Shown one piece after another: positions 1 through 8,027 of a DNA stretch of 64,000 nt (its first letter is position 1; each line of letters starts with the position of its first letter). Below the pieces are notes generated by a model. The model had not been told where the DNA came from. It did not search any database and saw only the letters and a list, made by a program, of their open reading frames with translations. Made by a program: the position numbers and the translations under genes. Origin of the DNA: an uncultured Acetatifactor sp. (GTDB lineage Bacteria > Bacillota > Clostridia > Lachnospirales > Lachnospiraceae); the NCBI GenBank assembly GCA_910583845.1, contig CAJUAB010000005.1, positions 1 to 64,000 on the forward strand, read 5' to 3'.

Positions 1-413
1 AAATTTGGTACTGTGGTAGAATCTTGCTCTTAGAAAGTGGCGGCTTCCTCTGTGTAGGCTTCCCTCAATACTTTTAGTGCCGCAAGCGGGGATTTTGCCA
101 AAGTTGCGGCGATATTTCTCCCGCTAATACCTACAAACCAGTAAAAAGCAAAATGGACGTTGATTTTTGTAAATTCCCCTCTATTCCTTACAACACCACG
201 CAAGCCGGAATAGGCGGGAATTTGTGAAAATTTCTTTTCGCTCGCCCTCCACGGACAGCCTGCGGTTTTGCCAAACGGGAGAGGGAATTTCTTTCTATTT
301 CCCTTTGCACGGCATAATACTGGCGATTTTTGAAAATGCCAAAAATGGGCGCAAAAAAACAGGAAACCTTTTCTTGATTTCCTGTCTTGGTGTACCGTTC
401 TATGTAGCGGCGG
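1..413 (-). other. ICE-edge sequence, no recognised gene
   Basis: No start-codon-supported gene was found here. On the minus strand one frame stays open from about 411 to a TAA at 30-32, and its last residues read LREAYTEEAATF, but it has no ATG or GTG start with a Shine-Dalgarno site. It may be a relic or simply non-coding sequence downstream of the HTH gene. In Tn916/Tn1549-type elements excisionase and integrase follow the sigma and HTH genes; none is visible before the window edge, so they lie to the left or are lost. Confidence 0.35.
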
Positions 414-638
414 TTATTCAGTTTTGGGGTATGGCTGTTCGTCAAAACGGAACTTGAACAATGCGGCAACAAGCCGGGATTTTATGCTGTCCTCGGTATC
501 CCTGTCGATATGCCCGTTTTCAATGGCGGCAATTCGGATTCGCTTGCTGTAATGCCGTAAAACCTCGTCCACGGCTTCCGGCTCTCCGCTGGTCGCCCGG
601 ACAATCGTTTCATAGGGTAAAAGGTTCGGATTCCCCAT
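414..638 (-). CDS. small helix-turn-helix protein of a conjugative transposon
   Basis: A 74-residue protein beginning MGNPNLLPYETIVRA. It resembles the small helix-turn-helix proteins encoded directly after the sigma-like regulator in Tn916/Tn1549-type elements (Orf8-like). The opening LLPYETIVRATSGEPEAVDEVLRH is typical of that family: a short helical protein thought to act in element regulation. Its start overlaps the 3' end of the sigma gene by 29 bases, so the two are probably translationally coupled. The expected next genes, xis and int, are not in the window. Confidence 0.65.
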   Translation of the reverse strand: MGNPNLLPYETIVRATSGEPEAVDEVLRHYSKRIRIAAIENGHIDRDTEDSIKSRLVAALFKFRFDEQPYPKTE

Positions 639-1068
639 GTGAAAGCACCTCCATTTCTTTGTGCAGAAGCTGTAAAGTCCTGCGGATTTGATACCCAGTC
701 GTACTCCGGCAGCGTCCGTACATTTCCCCGATTTCCTGCTGCGTGTAATGCCCGAAAAAGTAAAGGAAAATGATTTCCCGGTTCTTCTCCGGCAGAGATA
801 ACAGGGCGGCGGCAAGTTCCCCATTGGTGAGGATAACTGTCTGACCGCAGATTGTAATGGGGTATTCTTCATAGGGTGCTTCAAAATATTCGTCTGTTGT
901 GCCTAAAGGGTAAAACTTTTCTTCTGTGAGGTATTCAAGGGATATTTCTTTTTGCCGCCGTCTGCTCCTGTCACGCCATGCGTTGATAGCCGCAAAGCGT
1001 ATGACGGTCTTGCAATAGCCATTGAAAGTATACATGATGTGTTCCTTGTGTGCTTCTGTACAAGGCAT
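610..1068 (-). CDS. sigma-70 family regulator of an integrative conjugative element
   Basis: A 152-residue protein. The start at 1068 is chosen because GAAAGGGGGAA lies just upstream; the longer open frame to 1206 has no ribosome site. The N-terminal half resembles sigma region 2 (YTFNGYCKTVIRFAAINAWRD). The C-terminal half carries a region 4 helix-turn-helix (ALLSLPEKNREIIFLYFF followed by QQEIGEMYGRC). Proteins of this size and order are the Orf7-like regulators of Tn916/Tn1549 conjugative transposons. Function in transfer-gene control is inferred from family context. Confidence 0.75.
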   Translation of the reverse strand: MPCTEAHKEHIMYTFNGYCKTVIRFAAINAWRDRSRRRQKEISLEYLTEEKFYPLGTTDEYFEAPYEEYPITICGQTVILTNGELAAALLSLPEKNREIIFLYFFGHYTQQEIGEMYGRCRSTTGYQIRRTLQLLHKEMEVLSHGESEPFTL

Positions 1069-1218
1069 AAACGATTCCCCCTTTCTCCCACATGGGATTA
1101 TGCTATGGTTTAATAGCTTTTTATGATGATAATGGGTGACAGTAGTTTTGCTGTCTCCTCTTATCTGCTCAACTGTGAAAACAGATGGTGTGTCAACGGC
1201 GGGCATAGCCCGTTCATT

Positions 1219-2598
1219 TTACTGTGGACTAGTTTGATTAATATATATTGCATTTTTTTGTTTTCTTAATTCTATCCCCACTAGCACAACAGATAGCACA
1301 AACGCTGAAAAATCAGCAACAGGTCCCGCAAGCAATACTCCCATAATTCCGAAGCGAAGCGGGAGCAGCAAGGTAAGCGGAATCAAGAAAAAGGTCTGCC
1401 TTGTTAATGCCAGCAGAGCACCTTTTAACGCTTTTCCTATTGCCGTAAAAAAGCTGGAAGAAAGCAACTGTACACCATTTACCAACACCATGAAAAGATA
1501 GGTGCGCATGAACAAAACGGCAAATTCAAAATACAGCTCGTCGCCGTCTCCGAACAATGAAATGATAGAATGCGGGAAAAATTGAAATGCGATGAAACCA
1601 ATAGCAGAAACAACGAGGTTCCATTTTACTGCAAGCAGATAAGCCTCCCGTACACGATGATATTGCCTTGCCCCATAGTTGAAGCCGATAATCGGCTGTG
1701 TTCCCTGCGAGATTCCCACAACAATCGCAAGAAGGATAGCATTTGTTTTCATAACGATTCCGCAAGCAGCTAAGGGAATATCCGTTCCATATTTTGTTAA
1801 TGCGCCGTAATAAGTCAACGAATTGTACTGAATGATTTGAATCACGGTAACTGCAATCTGGTTTGAGCTGCTGCTGATTCCCATGCTGCAAATTTTCAGG
1901 CTTTCTCTGATGTCCAATAAAAACGACTCTTTTTCAAAATGAATTGTTTGGAAACGCCATAGATAACGGAGTGCGAGTATGAAGGAAAAAATTTGTCCAA
2001 TGACCGTTGCCCAGGCTCCGCCGGCAATTCCCCAATCGCAGGCAAAAATAAAAATGGGGTCAAGAATGGTATTGACAATAGCTCCCACAACCATGCAGAC
2101 CATTGAATACTTTGGTTTTCCGTCTGCTCGAATCAAATTGCTCATGCCATTCGTTACGATGAGAAACGGCATTCCAATCAATGTGATTCCGGCATATTGC
2201 TTTGCATATGGAAAAACATCTGTCGTTGCCCCAAATGCCTTTAGGAGCAAAGGCAGCAGAGCTTCGCCAATCAACAAATAAATAATTCCGAAAATCCCCA
2301 TCAGAACAATACCATTTCCCGCTGCTTTGGCGGCAGCTTTCGGCTCTTTGCGTCCAAGACAGAGGGAGACACGGGAAGCACTTCCAATTCCGACCAACAG
2401 TGCAATGGCAAGGCAGATGGTAGAGAACGGGTAGGCAACATTGGTTGCTGCATTTCCCAAATAGCCGACCCCTTGACCAATAAAAATCTGATCCACAATA
2501 TTGTAGATTGAGCCGACAAGAGACGCAACAATACTTGGAACAGCAAAATTTTTCAACAGCGTTGAAATTTTTTCATAGCCCAGCGGATTTTCAGTCAT
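1219..2598 (-). CDS. MATE family multidrug efflux transporter
   Basis: A 459-residue polytopic membrane protein of the MATE (multi antimicrobial extrusion) superfamily, exporting drugs or cationic compounds by ion antiport. It shows twelve or so hydrophobic segments in two homologous halves and MATE-typical stretches such as NFAVPSIVASLVGSIYNIVD near the N-terminus and GISQGTQPIIGFNYGA in the second half. Length is normal for the family. Its start overlaps the end of the marR-type gene by 8 bases, indicating one operon with coupled translation. The operon sits next to the conjugative-element genes and is a plausible cargo; the actual substrate cannot be read from sequence. Confidence 0.88.
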   Translation of the reverse strand: MTENPLGYEKISTLLKNFAVPSIVASLVGSIYNIVDQIFIGQGVGYLGNAATNVAYPFSTICLAIALLVGIGSASRVSLCLGRKEPKAAAKAAGNGIVLMGIFGIIYLLIGEALLPLLLKAFGATTDVFPYAKQYAGITLIGMPFLIVTNGMSNLIRADGKPKYSMVCMVVGAIVNTILDPIFIFACDWGIAGGAWATVIGQIFSFILALRYLWRFQTIHFEKESFLLDIRESLKICSMGISSSSNQIAVTVIQIIQYNSLTYYGALTKYGTDIPLAACGIVMKTNAILLAIVVGISQGTQPIIGFNYGARQYHRVREAYLLAVKWNLVVSAIGFIAFQFFPHSIISLFGDGDELYFEFAVLFMRTYLFMVLVNGVQLLSSSFFTAIGKALKGALLALTRQTFFLIPLTLLLPLRFGIMGVLLAGPVADFSAFVLSVVLVGIELRKQKNAIYINQTSPQ

Positions 2599-3040
2599 TG
2601 AATTCCTCCCCCTTTCTCTCTATATGGAGTTCCGATGTGATATTTTTGCCCGCCTGCATTAAGAAATCCATAAAAAGGTTCTGATTGGATTCGCTTATAC
2701 CCTGCAATAAAAGAGCTTCTGTCTTTTCGCATATCGTCTGTATCTCGTCAATAATAGACAATGCTTTTTCTGTAGGATACAGCTTACACGTCCGCTTATC
2801 CTTATCATGGGGAGAGCGTGTAATCATTCCCTGCTTTTCTAATGCCGCAACCGTCCGTACAACATTGCTCGGATGAACATAAAACATATCCAACAAAGAA
2901 TCTTGTAGAATACCGGGCGAATGGCAGATTTTGATTAAGAACATATATTGACTGTTGTTGATTCCAAAGGGGGCAAGCTGTTTGTCCAAATAGATTTTGT
3001 AAAATCGGTCTGTTACTGAAAGCCATTTTAATAGTCGCAT
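2591..3040 (-). CDS. MarR family transcriptional regulator
   Basis: A 149-residue winged-helix protein. The start is placed at 3040 (MRLLKWLSVTDRFYK) because AGGAGG lies 8 bases upstream; an in-frame ATG further out has no such site. MarR hallmarks are the winged helix around LLDMFYVHPSNVVRTVAALE and the wing DKDKRTCKLYPTEKA. It precedes and overlaps the MATE gene and most likely represses this operon, releasing DNA when a ligand binds. A perfect 14-bp palindrome in the promoter is the probable operator. The ligand is unknown. Confidence 0.88.
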   Translation of the reverse strand: MRLLKWLSVTDRFYKIYLDKQLAPFGINNSQYMFLIKICHSPGILQDSLLDMFYVHPSNVVRTVAALEKQGMITRSPHDKDKRTCKLYPTEKALSIIDEIQTICEKTEALLLQGISESNQNLFMDFLMQAGKNITSELHIERKGEEFND

Positions 3041-3065
3041 AGATATATTCCTCCTAACCGCAAGT

Positions 3066-3094
3066 ATTATACAGCAAAATGCGTGCGCACGCAA
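3066..3094 (-). promoter_or_regulatory. promoter of marR-MATE operon with palindromic operator
   Basis: On the minus strand, TTGCGT (3094-3089) and TATAAT (3071-3066) are separated by 17 bases. The perfect palindrome TGCGTGCGCACGCA occupies 3080-3093, covering most of the -35 box and part of the spacer. This is where a MarR dimer would block RNA polymerase, suggesting autoregulation. Confidence 0.75.
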
Positions 3095-3225
3095 GTATTT
3101 TTTTGAAAGTGTGAAGTATCATTATTTTTGCTGCTCACAATTATTTCCAAATTAAGATATTTAATCCTTATCATGTTTTTGTAGATAGGTATGAGAGGAT
3201 TCCGCAGTAGTCGGCATTGTGGGAA

Positions 3226-3351
3226 TGTGTATAACTGGCTGTCTTATGGAATTGTGGGTAACTCTGTTTGCAGGACGTGGGAAAGCTGCACTTTAGCTTT
3301 TCCATGTGCTGTGAATAGGGTTATCCATGATTCCATAGCCTGTTATGCACA
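3226..3351. promoter_or_regulatory. scattered DnaA-box-like 9-mers
   Basis: Four matches to the TTATNCACA consensus lie in an otherwise empty intergenic region (3095-3444). They are TTATACACA on the minus strand at 3226-3234, TTACCCACA on the minus strand at 3253-3261, TTATCCATG at 3321-3329 and TTATGCACA at 3343-3351. Two are full matches to TTATNCACA and two are near matches. No gene was found in this gap. Confidence 0.4.
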
Positions 3352-3444
3352 TTTCCATAATGCTTGTCTTTTGGTCTTTGGTTCGGAATAGTGTAGTGCT
3401 GGCGGTCTATCTCTTGTTTTCGGTTGCTTGCTTCTTTACCGTAC

Positions 3445-5043
3445 ATGAGCATTATGTCAGGGATTGATGTTTTTGCAAGCGGGTATCTCGGTAGAATATT
3501 TTACTTTTGCCTGAAAAAAACCGGCAACGAGCAGGACGCTGTGGAGCTTGCAGGGGAGATCAGCCTTGAAGTGGTGCAGACGCTTTCAAAGGGGAAGGAG
3601 CCGGAGAGATTTGATCCCTGGCTGTGGGCCGTGGCACGTAATCGCTGGGCGAGATGGGCAGCAAAGAAATACTACAGGACCCCTGAACAAGTCGACATTC
3701 AGGAGTACGAACAGCTTCTGCCCTCGGAGCAATGTCTTGAGGAGGACTTTATCCATTCCCAGGAACTGACATGGATTCGCCGGGAACTGGCTTTTGTCCG
3801 GTCAGAGTACCGACAGATTCTGGTGGCGCATTACTTCGAAGAGAGAAGTGTCTCAGAGATTTCCCGCCGTTTCGGTGTTCCGATAGGAACAGTGAAGACG
3901 AGGCTGCAAAACAGCCGCAGGATACTGAAAGAAGGTATGAGTATGGCAAGACAATTTGGATCAAGAAGTTTTAACCCCGAATCAATTTATTTCAGCGCAT
4001 CAGGCAATCAGCCGTCAGGGCTGCCTTGGTCAGCTGTAAAGAGAAAAATTCCCGTGAATATTCTCTGTGAGGCAAGCAATAATCCCAGTACAGTGGAAGA
4101 ACTCTCCATGGAACTTGGAATCGCCGTACCCTATATGGAGGAAGAGGTGGAGATACTGGAGAAGGCTGAACTGCTTCGGAAGCTTGACGGGGGCAGGTAT
4201 ATTACCGGCTTTTTCATCTCACCCCGGGAGTGCCAGAATGAGATAAACGAACTCTCCTGCCAGTTTGCGGAGAGGTATTGTAATGACATATGGGCGCTGG
4301 CGGGCAAAGCGTATTCCAAGGCCGGAGAGTATGGCCTGCGAAGCGATGCTGTCAGCGATATGGATGCGCAGGCGTATTTCGCGTTCTATATTGAGCAGCA
4401 ATTGTCAGAAAGCATGCTGCCGCCGGGGATTTTCTACAAATATAGACGAAGAGATGGCGGAAGCTGGGGCTTTATCGGGAAAGAACAGGGGGCATTCTGC
4501 CGCGTTCCCTACATGTATTTCAACAATAATTGTGTGCAGATTACAGGAGAGATATCTATCCTGTGGCACGGATACCAGTGTAATGATACTGCCTACGGGA
4601 GGAGACCTTACAGCAAAGACACACCGGAGCAGGATAGCCTGGCGTTTATAAGGGAACTTGCTCTGACGCCGGCTCATGATCCGGAGGATCTTTCTGTAAC
4701 GGAGACACAGTATCTTAAAAGTCTTCTGAAAAATGGATTCTGCGTGAAGAACGCGGAGGGGGAAATTCGTGTGGCAGCCCTGATATTTGCCGGGGATGTG
4801 GCACAAAACTGCCGGGAATATTATTGTGCGCTGCCTGAATACCGCAGTCTGGAAGAAAAGATGAAAGAATATATGCAGTCAGTGAGAGCAATCATTTCCC
4901 GATATAGTGTGCCGTATCTCAAGGAGGATTTTGAGTATTATGTGGGAATGTCAACAGAATTGAGACACCTTCTTGCCACATTATGGAAAAAGGAGGGACT
5001 TTACAGAGGAGGAAATGCCCAGTTTATGGCGCTTTACTGTTAG
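3445..5043 (+). CDS. ECF-type sigma factor-like protein with long C-terminal extension
   Basis: About 532 residues. Residues roughly 10-80 look like sigma region 2 (FDPWLWAVARNRWARWAAKK). Residues about 120-175 are region 4, with the helix-turn-helix SEISRRFGVPIGTVKTRLQN. A second winged-helix-like segment follows (TVEELSMELGIAVPYMEEE), then about 270 residues of unknown, mostly helical sequence. Ordinary ECF sigma factors are under 200 residues, so the extension probably senses a signal. The start is uncertain: no clear ribosome site precedes ATG 3445 or ATG 3454. No anti-sigma gene is adjacent. Confidence 0.7.
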   Translation: MSIMSGIDVFASGYLGRIFYFCLKKTGNEQDAVELAGEISLEVVQTLSKGKEPERFDPWLWAVARNRWARWAAKKYYRTPEQVDIQEYEQLLPSEQCLEEDFIHSQELTWIRRELAFVRSEYRQILVAHYFEERSVSEISRRFGVPIGTVKTRLQNSRRILKEGMSMARQFGSRSFNPESIYFSASGNQPSGLPWSAVKRKIPVNILCEASNNPSTVEELSMELGIAVPYMEEEVEILEKAELLRKLDGGRYITGFFISPRECQNEINELSCQFAERYCNDIWALAGKAYSKAGEYGLRSDAVSDMDAQAYFAFYIEQQLSESMLPPGIFYKYRRRDGGSWGFIGKEQGAFCRVPYMYFNNNCVQITGEISILWHGYQCNDTAYGRRPYSKDTPEQDSLAFIRELALTPAHDPEDLSVTETQYLKSLLKNGFCVKNAEGEIRVAALIFAGDVAQNCREYYCALPEYRSLEEKMKEYMQSVRAIISRYSVPYLKEDFEYYVGMSTELRHLLATLWKKEGLYRGGNAQFMALYC

Positions 5044-5164
5044 CGTTGCCCGCACAGGGGTGGGACAGGACTCACCCCTGGAGGATGGGATATGTCCGGC
5101 GGACCATTTGGTTCAATTATGCATCAGAGATTAACATTTTTGTCAGTGTGACGATATATAATTT

Positions 5165-5324
5165 GGAGCATGTTTGAAAAATCATTTCCGCCACCTGTAC
5201 GTCCCACTTTGCGTGATATTTGTGTCCAATTCGGGTACATAGCCCGCTGTGCCCCCACATTGGGCACAAACCTCCCACAAATTGTGACACATATCTGACG
5301 GAAAGCATTTTTCAGACACGCCCT
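5165..5324 (-). mobile_element. MITE-like repeat, copy A
   Basis: A segment of 160 bp bounded by imperfect terminal inverted repeats: GGAGCATGTTTGAAAAATCA at the left, and AGGGCGTGTCTGAAAAATGC read inward from the right. It matches copy B at 49681-49829 in reverse orientation, sharing both ends and internal blocks such as GTGGGAG. It contains no gene. The size, inverted ends and intergenic position suggest a non-autonomous miniature transposon, though a dispersed structured RNA or regulatory repeat is possible. Confidence 0.65.
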
Positions 5325-5420
5325 GAGTCGGCAGACTGCGCTGCTGTAAGGCGGATGTGCGCAATACATATGGTACAGCGTAGAAATGGATTTCACTGGT
5401 ATATCAGGGAGGATATGAGT

Positions 5421-6527
5421 ATGACGATGAACGTTACGCACAATTACAGCCAGTTTTACAAAGGGTCGGAGCCGCTGAAAAGCTATGGCTCCGGCGGGGA
5501 AGGCCTGATGGTTCCCAAGGATACTCTGGTGAAGTATGAGTTCAACACCACGGATGAGCATGGGAACAAGATTATGGCTCCCCTGTCCAGGGAGGAAGCT
5601 CTGCGGGTTATGAAGGAGGTTTCCGGCCAGTATGGGGACAATGTGCTGATATCGTTTTCAGGAGACGGGCTGCAGGCTCTGGCCCGGGATCTGCAAGACC
5701 AGATCCAGAAGGGCGATTGGAAACTGAGCGAACAACGCAAAGCAGATCAGGCCAGGAAGCAGGAACTGATGGAACAGAGCATTGTCCATCTGGAAAATAC
5801 CCACAGACTGATAATCCCCAACATTCAGACCAATGCCAGGCTCTACGACAGTCTGGAGAGCGCGCCCGAAGAGGTTGTGAAGGCGGCCAACGGCATTATC
5901 AAAAATTATCTGATGCCTCACGATGTGTCCGGGATGACGGAGGAACAGCGCAGGGACGCCATAGCCTTTGGGCTGGAAGAGGCCAGGTATCTGGCGCGGA
6001 ACTATCTGGATGAGCAGCAGGGGGCGGATTTTCTGTCCGCCATGGAGACCATCGCCAGATATGGCATGAACGGGACGGTATCGGAGAATGGCAGAGTGAC
6101 CTACCGGATTGAGAGGGGACCGGTGCTGGGCGCGCCGGAGGATTATGTCAGCCAAAGTGATATTCTGAAGGATAAGGCTCCGGATCTGTACAGAGAATTA
6201 CAGGATTTGAACAGGGGCATCGGACAAGGCGAGATCGGCTGGGGCAGGAGATTTATCGAGCTGCATCAGCGCATTGAGCGGAGACTGAACGGATATTCGG
6301 GAACAGAGTACCAGGGAAAGAGGCTCACCTTTTATGAAGAAGCCGCCTATGAATACCGGTCCTGGAAAAAAGCCATGGATGAGACAGCCCTTCCCAATGC
6401 CTACAGCGATGTGGACTATCGGGATATGAACTGCTTTTTCGGCAGCCTGAAATTCCAGGGCAGTCTGGGAGAAAGCTGGATGGCAGAAGCCCGGCAGCGT
6501 TTCGCCAAGTGGCTGGAAGGCCTGTAA
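5421..6527 (+). CDS. hypothetical protein, 368 residues
   Basis: Not recognised. The start MTMNVTHNYSQF at 5421 is preferred because GGGAGG ends 8 bases upstream; ATG 5415 is too close and 5427 is possible. The longer frame to 5220 reads through the MITE-like repeat. There is no signal peptide or membrane segment. The protein is charged and largely helical, with a probable coiled-coil stretch around residues 95-135 (KLSEQRKADQARKQELMEQ). A neighbour starts 20 bases downstream with its own ribosome site, so the two probably form an operon. Function unknown. Confidence 0.65.
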   Translation: MTMNVTHNYSQFYKGSEPLKSYGSGGEGLMVPKDTLVKYEFNTTDEHGNKIMAPLSREEALRVMKEVSGQYGDNVLISFSGDGLQALARDLQDQIQKGDWKLSEQRKADQARKQELMEQSIVHLENTHRLIIPNIQTNARLYDSLESAPEEVVKAANGIIKNYLMPHDVSGMTEEQRRDAIAFGLEEARYLARNYLDEQQGADFLSAMETIARYGMNGTVSENGRVTYRIERGPVLGAPEDYVSQSDILKDKAPDLYRELQDLNRGIGQGEIGWGRRFIELHQRIERRLNGYSGTEYQGKRLTFYEEAAYEYRSWKKAMDETALPNAYSDVDYRDMNCFFGSLKFQGSLGESWMAEARQRFAKWLEGL

Positions 6528-6547
6528 GGCCACGATTGGAGGCAGGA

Positions 6548-7315
6548 ATGATGCGGTATGATCTGCTGATAAAAAAGACCTCTGTACATGATAATGTAAA
6601 AATAATAACGGATACAATCGCCCTGGCCCTCAATGAGACGAACAAGATGCTTCCCTACATGGACCGGGTCACTAAAATTCTGCCGGAATTAAAGGATGAG
6701 ATTCACGGTAGGATGACCTGTGATTCTATTTACACACAGGTGGAAAAACTGCTGATCCGGCGATTGGAGGAGGCGGATGGAGCAATAAAAGATCAGATGA
6801 TACATTTTGAAGATCTGGCCAGGGAGAAGCTGACGGCGCCAGTTCTGCGAATGCTGGAGCTGTTTGAAATACAGCATATGGGCAGCCGTGTTTTCCGCTG
6901 CTATCTGGGGTTCTATAATCCATTTCCAAGAAATGTGCTGACAGGAGAATACTGGTTGTATTATGGCATTCCGGATGATATTTTCCTGCGGGCTTCTCTG
7001 CATGAGATCAATCATATGATTTTGTTTGAGAAATGGAAAGAGCTTTATGGATACAAAGAGGAGAAGGAACCGGAATATCCGGATATTCTGTGGTTCCTGG
7101 AGGAACTGGCGATAGAACCGGTGCTGAATGACAGCTCTATACAGGAGCTGCTTCCTATACGGCACAGGGCATATGATTCTCTCAGAGCCATAGAGATAGA
7201 GGGGAAACCGATAACGACACAGATCCAGGAGATCTATGACGCCAGGAGCAGCATGGGAAATTTTCTGGAGGAAGCATACTTTTTTCTGCAAAGCCATAGT
7301 AAAGAGCTGTGTTGA
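6548..7315 (+). CDS. hypothetical protein with HExxH metalloprotease-like motif
   Basis: A 255-residue soluble protein with no signal peptide. The start at 6548 or 6551 follows GGAGGCAGG. The sequence LHEINHMIL contains a HExxH zinc-binding motif (H152, E153, H156). A glutamate-rich helix about 29 residues later (FLEELAIEPVL) could supply the third ligand, as in gluzincin peptidases. I do not recognise the family. The motif suggests a cytoplasmic zinc peptidase or a relic of one; activity is inference. It follows the 368-residue unknown by 20 bases, so the two may act together. Confidence 0.65.
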   Translation: MMRYDLLIKKTSVHDNVKIITDTIALALNETNKMLPYMDRVTKILPELKDEIHGRMTCDSIYTQVEKLLIRRLEEADGAIKDQMIHFEDLAREKLTAPVLRMLELFEIQHMGSRVFRCYLGFYNPFPRNVLTGEYWLYYGIPDDIFLRASLHEINHMILFEKWKELYGYKEEKEPEYPDILWFLEELAIEPVLNDSSIQELLPIRHRAYDSLRAIEIEGKPITTQIQEIYDARSSMGNFLEEAYFFLQSHSKELC

Positions 7316-7367
7316 ATGTAAGGAGCGTCAGCATGTGTTTAAAAAATGCTCTGGCAGAGGGACGGAT

Positions 7368-7905
7368 ATGTTTATATACATTGTAAAGCAGCTGGCCGTC
7401 ATGTCGGCAGTTCTGCTGATCTACCTGCCGGTGCGCAGGCCCTGGCGGGATCAGTCGGCAAGAGCGTGGGTCGAGGGGGTATTTGTGGCCTTTATGGCGG
7501 GATTGCTGGCACTGGCCTTGCAGGGGCGATATCTGGCTCCGGCCGCCATGGCAAAGTATGCTGCCGGGCGGTTAGAAAGCGGCGAGGGGATCAATCTGGT
7601 GCCTTTTCGCAGTATTTCCGGATTTTTCCCTGCATATCTTTCTCGTCAATATTTTGGGCAATATTGGAATGTTCATGCCCTGGGGGTTTGGACTTCCTCT
7701 TCTGTGGAAGAAAAAGCAGACCATCCTTTCCGTGGCGCGGCACAGTGTCGCGCTGCCGGTTTTCATAGAGACAATCCAGCTTTTCATTGGACGCAGCGTG
7801 GACGTGGATGACCTGATTCTGAACTTCGTGGGAAGTTGTCTGGGGGCGCTGCTGTATCTGGCGGTGAGAGGACTGTCGCCGGGTGTGGCGGGACTGGCCC
7901 GTTAA
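7368..7905 (+). pseudogene. vanZ-like membrane protein, frameshifted
   Basis: Two overlapping frames together make one VanZ-family protein. The first (from ATG 7368, MFIYIVKQLAVMSAVLLIYL) contains INLVPFRSISG. The second carries VNILGNIGMFMPWGFGLPLL and RSVDVDDLILNFVGSCLGAL. Both halves are typical of VanZ-like proteins, small polytopic membrane proteins linked to teicoplanin resistance. Deleting one T from the T5 run at 7623-7627 joins them exactly. The gene is therefore inactivated by a one-base indel, or the sequence has an error there. Without the indel the product would be about 178 residues. Confidence 0.8.
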
Positions 7906-8027
7906 AAGGGCTGGGAGAAGGAAAATCCGTTGAAAAATATGGGATTCTGTGTTATTGTGTATAGAGAGTAACAGGAATCTTTCCATAGAAAATATGTGGA
8001 AATTATATGCGGTGAGAAGAGGATGCC

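Noticed and set aside
188..472. 94-codon minus-strand open frame at the conjugative-element edge
   Set aside because: No ribosome site and composition unlike a protein; overlaps the HTH gene end.
5220..5420. N-terminal extension of the 368-residue protein
   Set aside because: It reads through MITE-like copy A and has no ribosome site; the GGGAGG before 5421 decides the start.
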